Assembly (NCBI RefSeq): GCF_008831285.2
Contig: NC_045148.1
Span: forward strand, 19,831,002 to 19,895,001
Direction of reading: 5' to 3'
DNA length: 64,000 nt
Source of the DNA: Nymphaea colorata
Lineage: Eukaryota > Streptophyta > Magnoliopsida > Nymphaeales > Nymphaeaceae
Part shown: in pieces, positions 30,357 through 42,269 of the stretch
Position numbering within the stretch: the first letter of the stretch is position 1
Layout: each line of letters opens with the position of its first letter
Translations under genes and position numbers: made by a program
The notes under the pieces: model-generated
What the model saw: the letters and a program-made list of their open reading frames with translations, nothing else
The model's database searches: none
Told to the model about the DNA's origin: nothing

Positions 30357-33300
30357 ATGCCAAAGCTCCCTCGATTCAAGCCGATGTCGATCATCACAAA
30401 CGAGGCAGCGCGGGAGATTGCCAGCGGTATGTTCCAATATCCGCTGCTCACGGCGACCAACTACACCAGTTGGGTGATTAGGGTCCAGGCCATGATGGAA
30501 GATCAAGGCGTCTGGGAGGCAGTCGAGCCGACGGCCGGTGTGGCTGTCGACACGAGGAAGGACAAGAAGGCGAGGTCGCATCTTCTCCAAGCCCTCCCAG
30601 AGGATCTCCTAATGCAAGTGGCGAAGAAGGCGACGGCGAAGGAGGTTTGGGATTGCCTCAAGACGAGATTTGTCGGGGCAGATCGCGTGAGGAATGCACG
30701 CCTGCAGACGTTGAAGAGTGACTTTGACGCCATGAGGATGCAAGAAGGAGAGTCGTTGGATCAATATGCGGGCAGGCTCACCGGAATGTCCGTCAGGTAT
30801 GCCAACTTAGGGGGCACCCTAAGCGATGCCGCCTTAGTCAAGAAGCTATTTGACACCGTTCCAAATAGGTTTCTTAGCGTAATCGCGGGCATAGAGCAAT
30901 TTTGCGACCTCGACACAATGTTGTTTGAAGAGGCTGTGGGACGACTCAAGACGTACGAAGAACGCTCTCGTCCCCGAGCATTCGGTACCGGTGGCAACGG
31001 CGATGCACAACTGCTTCTCACTCAGGCTGAGTGGGAGGCACGGCAGAAGAGAAGCGGCAGCGACCCGTCGTTGACCCGAAGGGAGACGAGTCACAGGGAA
31101 GGAGGAGTTCGCAGCCGGGGTGGTCGCGGGCGCGGTAGAGGGCGCGGGAGAGGCGGACGAGGCGACTTCCCACTGAAAGACAGAGCAGGTGGCTCTGGAG
31201 GCGATGGTCGTGACAAGAGTCACTTCCGTTGCTTCAATTGCAACGAATTGGGGCATTATGCGAACCGGTGCAAGGCTCCCAAAAAGAAGGAAGAGGCGCA
31301 TCTCACACAAACTGACGACACCGAACCAACTCTGTTGCTTGTAGAGTTGGAAGAAGCAGTGCCCGCTGCACCTGAGAGACAAGAAGCCGTTCTGCTGAAT
31401 GAAGAGCAAGTATGGCCCGAACTGCACGGGACCGAGCACGGTAAGGAAACTACCGACACCTGGTACCTGGATAACGGTGCCAGCAACCACATGACCGGAG
31501 ACAAGGTCAAGTTTCGGGAGTTGAACGAGGCAATCACCGGCAAGGTGAAGTTCGGCGACGGCTCATCGGTGCAGATCATGGGTAAGGGTTCAATTCTTTT
31601 TAAATGCAAAAATGATGATCAATGGCTGCTCCAGGAAGTATACTATATTCCAAGGCTTCGCAGCAACATCGTGAGTCTCGGGCAACTCACTGAGGTGGGC
31701 CACAAGGTGGTTATGGATGAAGACAAACTAGAGGTATTTGTCAAAAATCCAGGGCAGTTGATCATGAAGGTGAGACGCACGCCAAATCGTCTCTATCGCA
31801 TCGAGCTGCAGATTGCAAGGCCAGTGTGTCTCTTGGCAAACCTCGAAGATCCGGCATGGCTGTGGCATGCTCGTCTTGGCCACGTCAACTTTCAAGCATT
31901 GAAGATGCTTGTAAACAAGAAGATGGCAACCGGGGTACCGCCTATCTCTCATCCCGCTCAGTTATGCCGGGAGTGTTTGGTGGCGAAGCAGACGAGACAG
32001 TCGTTCCCGTCGGCAGCCATCTATCGAGCGAAGGAGCCACTCGAACTCTTGCACGCTGATCTTTGCGGCCCGATCACGCCACCCACCCCTGCCGGTAATA
32101 GCTATTTCTTACTAATAGTTGATGACTTCACTCGTTGGATGTGGTTGTGCGTGATCAGAACAAAAGACCAGGCATGCTCAGCGTTTATGAAGATCAAGGC
32201 GCTGGCCGAGAACGCGTGCGGGCATCGCGTCAAGACGCTTAGGACCGATCGTGGAGGCGAGTTCCTCTCTCTTGAGTTCGCCAATGTGTGTGAACAGGCG
32301 GGCATTGCGCGACACCTCACTGCGCCATACTCACCACAACAAAACGGTGTGGTGGAGAGGAGGAACAGGACAGTGATGGCGATGGCAAGATCTCTCCTCA
32401 AGAGCATGAGCATGCCGGGAAGATTTTGGGGAGAGGCGGTACGACACGCAGTCTACCTGTTGAACCGCTTGCCTATGAAGGCCATGGGTGAGTGCACCCC
32501 GTATGAAGCTTGGAGTCATAGGAAGCCGGATCTTGCACATCTTCGATTGTTCGGCTGCACGGCGCATGCCATGGTGACAACACCACACCTCAAGAAGCTT
32601 GATGATCGCAGCCAGCCAATGGTGTATCTCGGCGTCGAGGATGGCTGCAAGGCACACCGATTATTCGATCCGCGGCGCGGGAGAATCCATGTAAGTCGTG
32701 ATGTTAAATTTGAAGAAAAATTAAAGTGGAATTGGAACATGGATGCAGGAGGCAGTGATTCGTCGAATTTCACTGTTGAGGATGAATCAACAGTGGACAA
32801 CTCGGTTGCAAGCGGACAAGCAGGAAGGTCGCTATCCATGGATCTAGGCTACCCTACTTCTTCATCGACACCGATGGGTGGCGAAGCAATGCCGGTGGTG
32901 ACGCCGGCTCGGAGATTGCTGGCGGATGAAACTGCCGCAACCTCGGAGATGGAGGACAGTAATGACGGACCCGTTCGGTATAGACATATCGATGATATCA
33001 TGCGAGACGCTCGGCATGTCGAGCGCGATGATGAAGACGTCGAAGAAGAGGCCATGCTTGCGGCAATAGAGGAGCCATCGTGTTATCAAGAGGCAATGGG
33101 CCAACCGGCATGGGTGGATGCGATGGCCAAGGAAATTGAGTCCATTGAAAAAAATTCGACCTGGATGCTGACAACCCTACCAGTTGGAACCAAAGCAATT
33201 GGACTCAAATGGGTGTTCAAATTAAAGAAAAACTCAGACGGAGAGGTGATCAAGCACAAGGCCAGACTAGTCGCAAAAGGCTATGTTCAACGGCAAGGGA

Positions 33301-34634
33301 TCGACTTCGATGAGGTGTTTGCACCAGTCGCCAGGCTCGACACCGTGCGAGTCATCCTTGCCGTCGCAGCGAACCGTGGGTGGCAAGTCCATCACCTCGA
33401 CGTCAAATCAGCATTCCTCAATGGCGAACTTGAGGAGGAGGTTTATGTAACTCAGCCAGAAGGTTTCACGGTGAAGAACAAGGAGCATATGGTGCTCAAA
33501 CTAAGCAAGGCATTGTACGGCCTCCGACAAGCACCTCGTGCTTGGAACACGCGGCTGGATCGAAGCCTGAAGCACCTTGGGTTCTCAAAGTGTGCGCTTG
33601 AACAAGCCATGTATACGAGGGGAAAAGACCGTACCGGTATCATCGTCGGAGTTTATGTTGATGATCTAATTGTAACAGGGGAGGATTCGAAGGCAATCGC
33701 ATCATTCAAGCAGCAGATGATGGCTGAGTTCGAGATGAGCAACCTCGGCCTGCTCACCTATTACCTTGGGATTGAGGTGGAACAAGGTGAAGATGGTATC
33801 TGGATCAAACAAGCAGCCTATGCCAAAAAGGTACTAATTCAATTTGGCATGTTTGATTGCAATCCTACTAAAATCCCTATGGAACCAAGGTCACAGTTGA
33901 ACAAGGATCCCGAAGGACAACCGGTGGATGCAACTGAGTACCGACGAGTCATCGGATGTCTAAGGTATCTTCTCCACACAAGACCAGATCTTTCGTATGC
34001 TTTCGGTGTAGCTAGTAGATTCATGGAGAGACCGACAGTGATGCACCACAAAACAGTGAAGCAGATTTTACGTTATTTGAAAGGCACAATCAACTTCGGT
34101 CTTGTATACACCAGAGGAAAAGGAGAAGAAGTGATTGTCGGGTTCACGGATAGTGACCTGGCGGGCGACGTCGATGATCGGAAAAGCACCAGAGGCATGG
34201 CGTTCTATGTAAATGAAAGCCTAGTCTCATGGAACTCGCAAAAGCAGAAGACCGTTGCTCTGTCTTCATGCGAGGCTGAGTTCATGGCAGCAACTGCGGC
34301 GGCATGTCAAGCACTTTGGCTTAGAGGACTCTTGGCCGAACTGATTGGGAGAGAGCCGCAAGTGGTGAAGTTGTATGTGGACAACAAGTCCGCAATCGCA
34401 CTGATGAAAAACCCAGTTTTTCATGGACGTAGTAAACACATTGATACAAAGTTCCATTTCATTCGAGAATGTGTCGACAGAGGACATATTATTGTGGATT
34501 TTGTACGCACAGATGAACAACGAGCGGATCTTATGACAGGCATTATCAGCGGCAAAGTTGGCAACAATGCGACACGTACTTGGTGTTCGAGAGCTCGGGC
34601 CACATCAGGATTAGGGGGGAGATTGTTGCTCTAA
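30357..34634 (+). CDS. Copia gag-pol polyprotein, uninterrupted
   Basis: One frame of 1,425 residues from the first ATG (30357), beginning MPKLPRFKP. The order is copia-type: gag (LTATNYTSWVIRVQAMM onward), an Arg/Gly-rich stretch, a CCHC knuckle (CFNCNELGHYANRC), protease (YLDNGASNHMTG), the integrase zinc region (HARLGHVNF, CRECLVAKQTR) and core (LHADLCGPI, LRTDRGGEF, YSPQQNGVVERRNRT), reverse transcriptase (KWVFKLK, LDVKSAFLNGELEEEVY, VYVDDLIVTG) and RNase H (GFTDSDLAGD, SSCEAEFMA, HIDTKFHFIRE). The protease site reads DNGA rather than DSGA or DTGA. I believe this variant occurs in plant copia elements, but it is worth checking. The frame runs about 11 bases into the 3' LTR. No stop or frameshift was seen. 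Confidence 0.95.
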   Translation: MPKLPRFKPMSIITNEAAREIASGMFQYPLLTATNYTSWVIRVQAMMEDQGVWEAVEPTAGVAVDTRKDKKARSHLLQALPEDLLMQVAKKATAKEVWDCLKTRFVGADRVRNARLQTLKSDFDAMRMQEGESLDQYAGRLTGMSVRYANLGGTLSDAALVKKLFDTVPNRFLSVIAGIEQFCDLDTMLFEEAVGRLKTYEERSRPRAFGTGGNGDAQLLLTQAEWEARQKRSGSDPSLTRRETSHREGGVRSRGGRGRGRGRGRGGRGDFPLKDRAGGSGGDGRDKSHFRCFNCNELGHYANRCKAPKKKEEAHLTQTDDTEPTLLLVELEEAVPAAPERQEAVLLNEEQVWPELHGTEHGKETTDTWYLDNGASNHMTGDKVKFRELNEAITGKVKFGDGSSVQIMGKGSILFKCKNDDQWLLQEVYYIPRLRSNIVSLGQLTEVGHKVVMDEDKLEVFVKNPGQLIMKVRRTPNRLYRIELQIARPVCLLANLEDPAWLWHARLGHVNFQALKMLVNKKMATGVPPISHPAQLCRECLVAKQTRQSFPSAAIYRAKEPLELLHADLCGPITPPTPAGNSYFLLIVDDFTRWMWLCVIRTKDQACSAFMKIKALAENACGHRVKTLRTDRGGEFLSLEFANVCEQAGIARHLTAPYSPQQNGVVERRNRTVMAMARSLLKSMSMPGRFWGEAVRHAVYLLNRLPMKAMGECTPYEAWSHRKPDLAHLRLFGCTAHAMVTTPHLKKLDDRSQPMVYLGVEDGCKAHRLFDPRRGRIHVSRDVKFEEKLKWNWNMDAGGSDSSNFTVEDESTVDNSVASGQAGRSLSMDLGYPTSSSTPMGGEAMPVVTPARRLLADETAATSEMEDSNDGPVRYRHIDDIMRDARHVERDDEDVEEEAMLAAIEEPSCYQEAMGQPAWVDAMAKEIESIEKNSTWMLTTLPVGTKAIGLKWVFKLKKNSDGEVIKHKARLVAKGYVQRQGIDFDEVFAPVARLDTVRVILAVAANRGWQVHHLDVKSAFLNGELEEEVYVTQPEGFTVKNKEHMVLKLSKALYGLRQAPRAWNTRLDRSLKHLGFSKCALEQAMYTRGKDRTGIIVGVYVDDLIVTGEDSKAIASFKQQMMAEFEMSNLGLLTYYLGIEVEQGEDGIWIKQAAYAKKVLIQFGMFDCNPTKIPMEPRSQLNKDPEGQPVDATEYRRVIGCLRYLLHTRPDLSYAFGVASRFMERPTVMHHKTVKQILRYLKGTINFGLVYTRGKGEEVIVGFTDSDLAGDVDDRKSTRGMAFYVNESLVSWNSQKQKTVALSSCEAEFMAATAAACQALWLRGLLAELIGREPQVVKLYVDNKSAIALMKNPVFHGRSKHIDTKFHFIRECVDRGHIIVDFVRTDEQRADLMTGIISGKVGNNATRTWCSRARATSGLGGRLLL
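34611..34623 (+). other. Polypurine tract of the copia element
   Basis: TTAGGGGGGAGAT directly precedes the 3' LTR. Confidence 0.85.
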
Positions 34635-35159
34635 CTCCTGAAGTGGAGGAGCTCGTGAGAACGTGTGGAGCTCGTGGGAAAAGCATGAGTGCGTGAAGGA
34701 GTGAAAAGTGGAAACAAGAGAAAGTGTGTGCGTGGGCAGTTAAATAAGGAGTGGAGAAAATGGTGGAAGCTGAAAAAGTTGAAGCGGAGGGATCGTGAGA
34801 AAGCACGATCTACGAGTTGCTAAACTTACTCGTTAAGTTTTTCAGTTTTTTTTTATCGTCTATAAATGTTAGCTTTTTTTACTAAAATGAGAAGTTGAGA
34901 AGTTAACGCCAAAAGAGGAGAAGAAAGTTTCCATCTTTCTCTCCCTCCCTCTCTCGCTCTTTACTCTCTCTCTCATTCCGTCCTTGACTCTCTCTCTCAC
35001 GCTGCCCTAGACGCAGCTTGCTTCTCTCTCTGCCCGTGTACAGCTGCTCCCTCTCTTGCCCTTTCCCTCGTTGGTGTGTTGCAGCCTACGGTCCCCTCTC
35101 TTCATTTTGTCATTACCAAAAGAGAGGGATTGAGTGTGAATCGCGGGAGAACGCCAACA
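34624..35159 (+). repeat. 3' LTR of the copia element
   Basis: 536 bp. It is nearly identical to the 5' LTR apart from the 11-bp absence and about two substitutions. Confidence 0.92.
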
Positions 35160-35687
35160 GTGTTCTCGACCAAATCTGATGTCTACAGCTTTGGTATTTT
35201 GTTGCTGGAAATCATCGGTGGCCAACTGAATGCAAGTTATAATGCTACTCATCAAGCTCATAGCCTTGTCGCGCATGTAAGCCTCTCACTCTCTCCCTCC
35301 CTCCCTCTCTCTGATATATATACACACACGCACACGCACACAAAGAAAAAACAGAAACTTGCTTTCTTACTTGAATTTATAATGGGCAAGTAGGCGTGGA
35401 GCATGTGGTGTGAAGAAAATGGGGAAGGGTTCATCGATCCAGTCCTAAAAAGAACAAGTTCAAGTAAAACTGAAATTATAAGATGTATGAACATTGGGTT
35501 GCTCTGCATTCAAGAAGATGCTGCAAGTAGGCCTGCCATGTCAACAGTGGTTCTCATGCTCGGTAACAACTCTTTGGATCTTCCCTTGCCCAAGCAACCA
35601 GCATTTGTCCAGGGGAATGGTGCTGTCGAATCCTGTCAAACACTTTCTTGTGGCGTTGAGTCTGCTACTTTTAACAGTGCGAGGTAA

Positions 35688-36626
35688 AGTGGATCAAATT
35701 AATTGCGGTGCGTATGGTCAGCATCTTGAGTCTTGACACATATATATAGTTGCGTTGTAAGCTCATCTACCCGGCCCGTCTCCTTTTTTACTTTTTTTTT
35801 TTCTGAAAAAAAAAATTGTTGAAGTCAAATGACATTAACATTTGGAAACAATAAGATCAAACACACGCAAATTTTAAATTTTCTTAAAAATACACTGTTT
35901 GTCTATGGTCAGTTGCGTTAAAAAAAAAATCTATTAGTTTATTTCAAACAAGGGCATTGCATGCTAATTTAATTAAAATTATCACTTTGCAAAATGAAAA
36001 TGTCATGAAAAAATTATGTATACTTTACTATGGGAAAGATATTTGAGTTTCTGTTTTGATATCTAATCTTTTGGCAGGCATTAGTGAAACAATATGACTC
36101 GACTAATATCAACATGAATAAAAAGTTCAGCTGCTTTATCTTTAAGACGTATATTTTTATGGGAAGCCCACATTCTCCTCCTCAAAACACAACCAAGAAG
36201 GTGGACAAAGACTAACTTACAAATAAAAATCATTACACAGGGAACTCCTACACAGGGGTTGTTCCATGTGGCTTTGCCTTTTTATCAATGCTATGCTGAA
36301 GTTGCTACATAAGGACTGTGTATACTCTTGTGAAGTACCTGTGTAAAAGAAAACCGTAAGCGTTTAAAAAAAACGGTCATTTCTTGCTTATCGCTTGGTG
36401 GCAGAAAATGTTTGGAGCTTTTTGGGGAAGAAATTTGAGAGAAATACGAATCTGTGAAGTACGTGGGGTTGGTGATTAAAACAGAACTTTAGATTTAAAT
36501 GGGTGAGCAAGCTCTGTATCGAGATAACATGGATTATATAAGTAATCAATTGCAATTTTAGGGTCCGACACGTATCAGATACCCAGCCCGATTCACCCCT
36601 TAAAATTGAGCACTCTATTGCCATCA

Positions 36627-36706
<80 letters not shown>

Positions 36707-37430
36707 TAAGTACGGTGGGCTGGGATTGGGTCCCAGTTGCATGCTACAGTCATGTTCTGCGCCCAGCCCAAACCTGACATTTTTTATGGACTTGTTTACT
36801 TTTTTGGCGCGTGTTTGGCGCGTGCACAAAAAATTATGCAATGTTTAAAATATTTTTTTTAAAATATGATAATATTATTATAATTAATTATATTTATATA
36901 TTAAATTGTATTAACAAATATTTTTTTTATTTTAAAGGGGTCCCGGCTAAGTCTAAGTTGTGCGCCTAGCCCTAAACCTGACTTTTTATCCAGCCCTAAT
37001 TTTGCATGGAAATCTTGTTTGTCACCTTTTTTCTGTGATGCACCGACCAAAATAATTTTGTTACAAAAACTTTTTATAAACGATAAAAAAATAATAATAA
37101 AGTTAAAAAAAAAGAATCAATAGTCCATTACTTTATGCAAAGGTACCCACAAGGACGTCTAGTTGCTTTCTTATTCACTTATTGACCTTCTTCAACTTGA
37201 AAATTGTTAAACCGGGCTTCTTATAAATAACATTTTTTATTTCTTTATTCTTTTTTAGGATACACTACCTTGTTTAACAGATTTAAAGAATAGAAAAACA
37301 ACACCACAAAAAATCAGACGACTTTCTACTCGAGGATTCCTGCCCTATAAAGGAGTTTAATGTCTAGCATACAAAATGTGACATGCAACAGTACGAAAGT
37401 GGGCGATATTTAGATAAATATGGTGGAAGC
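35688..37430. other. Intergenic stretch between CRK3 and CRK4, no gene supported
   Basis: A/T-rich DNA without a convincing gene. An (AT)n microsatellite lies at about 36632-36704. On both sides of it are words such as GCGCCCAGCCC and AAACCTGAC that look like a dispersed non-coding repeat. Confidence 0.5.
36632..36704. repeat. (AT)n microsatellite, about 70 bp
   Basis: An uninterrupted AT run. It gives spurious Ile-Tyr open frames on both strands. Confidence 0.92.
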
Positions 37431-38309
37431 CGCCATGAGCACCCACAAGATCACTGTTCTTGATTGCTAATCATTGCAAGGACATGGCCATGGAGTCTAC
37501 AACGACGTGGCCATGACCATGAGTCCGCCATGAGTTTGGAAGCAATGCGGAGAGAGAACATAAATCACTAGTTAATGCACCATCCGGCATCCCCCCTCAT
37601 CTTTTTTGCTTCGGCTGCCAATCACCGAAGAATTTCGTCATCATTCACAACGTGGCGAATGGTATCATCGGAGCAGCAATGGCCAGAACTGCCTGATGCT
37701 TATCTTCAGCCCCGAAAAGTACGAAACCAACAGCACCTTCGACCGCAATGCGTTGGCTTCTTTAGTAGCCAACGTTTTCAGGGCTGTGTATCTGATTCTA
37801 CCACAGAGTTAATCCTACTCCACCGCACAGTGCATGCAATCCCTGGGACCGCACGACTGTAAATCTTGCTTAGACTGGCCTTCATCCAGATGCTTAAATC
37901 TGTTGCTGGCCGTCAAGGCTGTGCGATTTTCTATAGAGCGGTCTGCCTTGTAAGATATGAGACCTACCCCTTTTTCACTCCCTCTTCTCACAACATCGAT
38001 CTTAGCAGCGTCAATTTCTCATCTAACTGCTCCCTTCCAGCATCGGCCAATATGACTGGCACCCTCTTCCACAGAAACCTCAAGGTTCTGCTCACTTATT
38101 TGACAGAGACGGGCGCCGCCTCTGGCTTCTACAGCGACACCGGCGCCCTGGCTTCTACAGCGACACCGTCGGCCTGGGCTCCAACCAAGTCTATGGCGTT
38201 TTGGAGTTGAGCCCTTCTTTTTCGGCGATCCAACGTTGCTTTCACTTCCTCAGTCCAATCATGGTGAGCTGCACTCTTTGTGTGGAATCCCATTTTTAAA
38301 GTGATTAGC

Positions 38310-41300
38310 TCTCATTGACACAAATTTTTTTTTATAAATAATAATAGAACCAACATGAGTCTTACTCTAACGAAACTTGAGTAGTAATCCATAACACCCT
38401 AACTCAAACAACTAAAACATCCATAATTCACAAACTCGACGCAGTGTCCAAATTGTCAATGTCGGTCCATCACAAAGACTGATGACACCAATCCTGTAGT
38501 CACGATCTCTCAAGAACTACTTGTAGAGATAGAAAAAATGTTCAGAATTTCTATGAGTATGGTAACACCCAACCATGAGTGAAACATAGTCCGACAAAAT
38601 AAGTATATCATTATGTCAAACAAATTTATATGAAGACTCTATAGTCAACCTCCATAAATCGTTAACTCATAAAGCACCTTAGAGTTATTATCTTGAACAA
38701 GGTGTACATGACATCCATATGTTTATAGAATTACAACGGTGTTCCATTAACAATGATCATGGTCATTGTGACAAGCCAACAACAGAAAACCTTGTGAGCA
38801 CAACCCACAGGTAGCACATAACATATCTTTACCAGGCGATCCAAACTGATCGAGGGTAACATGAAGTGAAGTTTCCTGAGATATCCCAGATCACCGTTGT
38901 AGCAGCAGAGTCCAACCACTGGTGTTACCCGAAGTGGTAGATCAGTCTTTCTAGGCACTCGGATTGAGAGACTAGGAGACACCTTGCTCTCCAACCAAAA
39001 CATAACAAAACGGAGGATTGTGCAACTACAGTAAGCTCATGCACATTATCTCCTAGGACAGAACCAACTACTGGACCAAAGCTCGTGCTCGCACTCGCAT
39101 ATACCATTGCATAAAGCATATTCCACGTTTCATCTATGAAGCCCACTTTAGGCCTAATTCACCAGACAATATCAATCAGCCACTTTAAATCCCCAATAAG
39201 TGAGGATAAACACTATAACATACGTGTTAGGTATACACGTTTATTTACGGTCTTTTACCAATTCATGTATATGTGCATCCACTGGTATTGAGTACGCCAC
39301 ACGTACGTGAATATATATATATTCAGACAATATACATTTAATAATCTCCACCATTCTTGTGTCTATCATCAACTACCATTATAATTTAGGATTCTTAGGG
39401 TAGCGACTCTTGTAAAATTTGCCGAAACTTCACCCACAGCTCCAAATGCTTCAAAATTTGGTTCGAGGGACCCCAAGGGACTTAGGATCAAATCACAAAC
39501 CTACCCACCAGCTGAATTTGACAAGGGTAGGCACGAGAGACAATTGTTTTGTCACTGGTTCTTTAGCCGTCGTAGAAAGCACTTTAGCGACATGTGGTCA
39601 TTCTAAAATATATATCTCTTCATCGGTTGCTCCAAAAATTACGAAATTTTACAAACAGAATCTTCAGAAGCAGATGAATCCAATGAGCTCTTACTCGACA
39701 TTTTCGAACACTGGAGCTGGCAGTGCGGGTCACCGGAATTCGACGTAGTTTTCATATTTTCCATCGCAGAAAGCAATAGCGACAGACAATCATTCAAAAA
39801 TCTATATCTCTTCATTGGCAGCTCAAAAAATTATGAAATTTTACAGGCAGAATCTTCAGAAGTATGCAAATCCAACAAGCCTTTACTCGACATTTTCCGA
39901 CATTGAAGCTAACAACACCGGTCGCTAGAATTTGACATAGTTTTCAGATTTCACAGACATTGTAGAAACACAGGAACAAAACACCCAACTCCTTCCATCT
40001 TCGATTCCTTCATTTCAAGTCCAAATCACATCAAACTTGGTAAAAATCCTCCTAAGTGATAATACGTTGACTATTCTGGAACTTGATGGTTTCAAGCGAG
40101 GAACCTCAACCCAATATTAAGAAGTTTAATTGCATACTTCTATAAGTTTCTATCTGTTTTATTCTCGTTGCTTGTCCTGTAAGTTTCTTTGGATCCTACT
40201 TTTGGTTTGTCTACGTCTTGTTAGCTTTGCTCATAGAATCTCTATGTTAAGAAAAATTATGATTCCTTTGATAACATTCATAAGCTAATCTTAGCCAGAA
40301 GGGCTATTCTAGTTCCTTGGATTTGTTCCACCTATTTATTTTTTTGGTTGATTCATAGACATGTGGAAATCATTCTATCCATATGCAGGTTCACCAAATG
40401 ATCTTATTTTCCAACCATTCTAATTTTGTGAAGATACTCGTTGTTGCTTATCATGTTAACAGCAGACACATGGGTATCTCAGAAATCCATTACCTAGTTC
40501 AAATTGAGTTTTGGTTATGTATCATCATATAAACATACCAAAACATAACTGCATGTTCTTATCATTGTCAAGTATCTTCCTACGTGTCTAATATTGCTAA
40601 CTATAAAACGAGTGAAACATTCGGCAAGCCTGGCTTCAACATTGTTGTATCCTGTATAGGTTCAAGGTAAGGTGAAATTAAGACTCTCTCCTTTTTTTTT
40701 CATTTTATAAAATTTACTGTCTAAAACCTTTGATTTCAAAGTGTTTCATTTCTCAAACAGAACGTGTACAACTGTCATATGTATACACCATCAATTTCAG
40801 CATACTTGGACCTTCATGGAAATAGGAACACATGTTACGAACAATTGCAGCACAAGGGTGTCACATCTTGCTTCATATAATCATATCATGCATGGAGTAC
40901 CATAACATATATATTCTTTCACAAATAGCTCATATGTGTTTGTTGATCAATGTGGGTGGAATCGACCGCAAGAGACACCTCTTCGGTAAAACAGGGAGCC
41001 GTGGGTGAGAAACAGAAAATCATAGGCAACCAGTGATGTTTAAGAATGAGAGTGTTGTGTATACACCTCTATTCATATCTAGGCGAGTAACCACATAGAA
41101 ATGAGGACCTCTCTCAAGCAGCCTTCTATGCTTTGTGATTCTTTCAAGCAGCCACGAACCGTGACCTCCACCAAAAAGAGCGCAGAAAATGAAGACCTCT
41201 CTCATTGCTGGACCTTCTTCTTTAAGACTGCAGCAAAAGGAATGGTTCTTTGCTATATTGAGGACTCCAAAATTGCCCTACTAATTTTGCAGCTTCTCAT

Positions 41301-41502
41301 AAAATAGTAAATGATTTTTTTCAGTTTCCATCTTTCGTTTAATCTTTTCAATTATTCCTCTCAGCCATAATCCCTTTATTTCTTTCTTTTACTGCCCCTT
41401 CATGATTTGGCAGTTTCAACTATTTTTAACAGCCCTTTTAATCTATCATTTATTTTTCGCAATAATTACAAAAAAAAAGAAAAAAAATCGTCGGGCTTAC
41501 AC
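38310..41502 (-). mobile_element. Diverged solo LTR of the Ty3 family, in CRK4 intron 1
   Basis: The segment aligns along its length with the 2.8-kb LTRs at 8083 and 13492. Shared points include GACGCAGTGTCC near 38440, TGTAGAGATAGAAA near 38523, CCAGGCGATCCAA near 38834, CCTGAGATATCCCAGATC near 38875, and the terminal GGGCTTACA ending near 41502 (GGGCGTTACA in the Ty3 element). No internal coding region is present, so this is a solo LTR or LTR fragment. It is much more diverged than the Ty3 pair. I could not find a clean target duplication, so both ends are approximate. Confidence 0.75.
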
Positions 41503-41877
41503 GTTTTGGTGAAAGGCTGCTCCCATTATGAGATTTAATGGTTAATTTGTATCCAGAATAGATTCATTAAGCCAACTCGTGTTTGTGATGTCAATGTCAG
41601 TCGTATTTAAAGATGTAACTTGGCAAATGATGTAATCTGTCTTGTCTTCATTAATTATCAAGACGCCAGGTCGAGAATCTATCGTTGCATGAGTTTTGCG
41701 TTAGCCTTCTTGGAAGCACCAGAAGAAAAAAAAAAAAAAAAGGCCAAAAAACAAAAATCAACTAATTTTCTTGCTGTTAAAAGGACTATTTTTTCCGATG
41801 AAAACAGAGCATCATATCTGCTTAGCTACTGCAACCGTATCTTACTGTTTATGTTTTTTCTGTTTTTAAGATTTTTT

Positions 41878-42051
41878 TTAAGGGTAGGCCGACAGTTTGA
41901 TCTCTGAATCCAGGTAGTGCCAAACTGAATTTTAATACAAAAAATACATTACATAATTAAAAAATATTATTTTTTTTAATATAAAAAACAAATTTTTCAT
42001 TAACTGGGGTGGGGCCATGTCCTAGGCGGCCCCCCCTTCCCTCCGCCCCTG
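41878..42051. repeat. Fragment of the CAGGGGCGGAG MITE family
   Basis: The segment resembles the 200-bp element at 57841-58040 through the shared AGGCCGACAG, AATACAAAAAATACATTA and GGGGTGGGGCCATG regions. It ends CTCCGCCCCTG, the inverted complement of the family start CAGGGGCGGAG. The 5' terminus is not recognisable. Confidence 0.6.
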
Positions 42052-42203
42052 CTCTGCCTCCCTACGTTCATTTTAGCACTGCTTACTCCCAGGCCTCGGG
42101 ATGCCTCAGACTCTCATTATCACCTTGCCTTAGAACTACAGTAAATTTCATGTCTACTAAGCTCATTTTTTCTGCTTAAAATGAAGAAACCCTTTTTGGC
42201 TCC

Positions 42204-42269
42204 GTTTTTCTGGTGAAACGTTTAGGAATGCAATCAGTTTTTCTGGTGAAACGTTTAGGAATGCAATCA
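42204..42269 (+). repeat. 33-bp tandem duplication
   Basis: Two adjacent identical copies (42204-42236 and 42237-42269) start GTTTTTCTGGTGAAACG. They lie just before the exon 2 acceptor of the CRK4 relic. Confidence 0.9.

Larger units (their letters stand above)
29788..35159 (+). mobile_element. Full-length Ty1/copia retrotransposon inserted in CRK3 exon 6
   Basis: A 5,372-bp element lies in the same orientation as the host gene. It is bounded by LTRs starting TGTTGCTC and ending GCCAACA, with a perfect 5-bp target duplication GTGTT (29783-29787 and 35160-35164). It has a primer-binding site, one long polyprotein frame and a polypurine tract. The LTRs differ by one 11-bp indel and about two substitutions by eye, so the insertion is young. 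All functional parts appear present, making it a candidate autonomous copy. Confidence 0.95.

Noticed and set aside
36593-36848. Open frames rich in alternating Ile and Tyr
   Set aside because: They are translations of an AT microsatellite.
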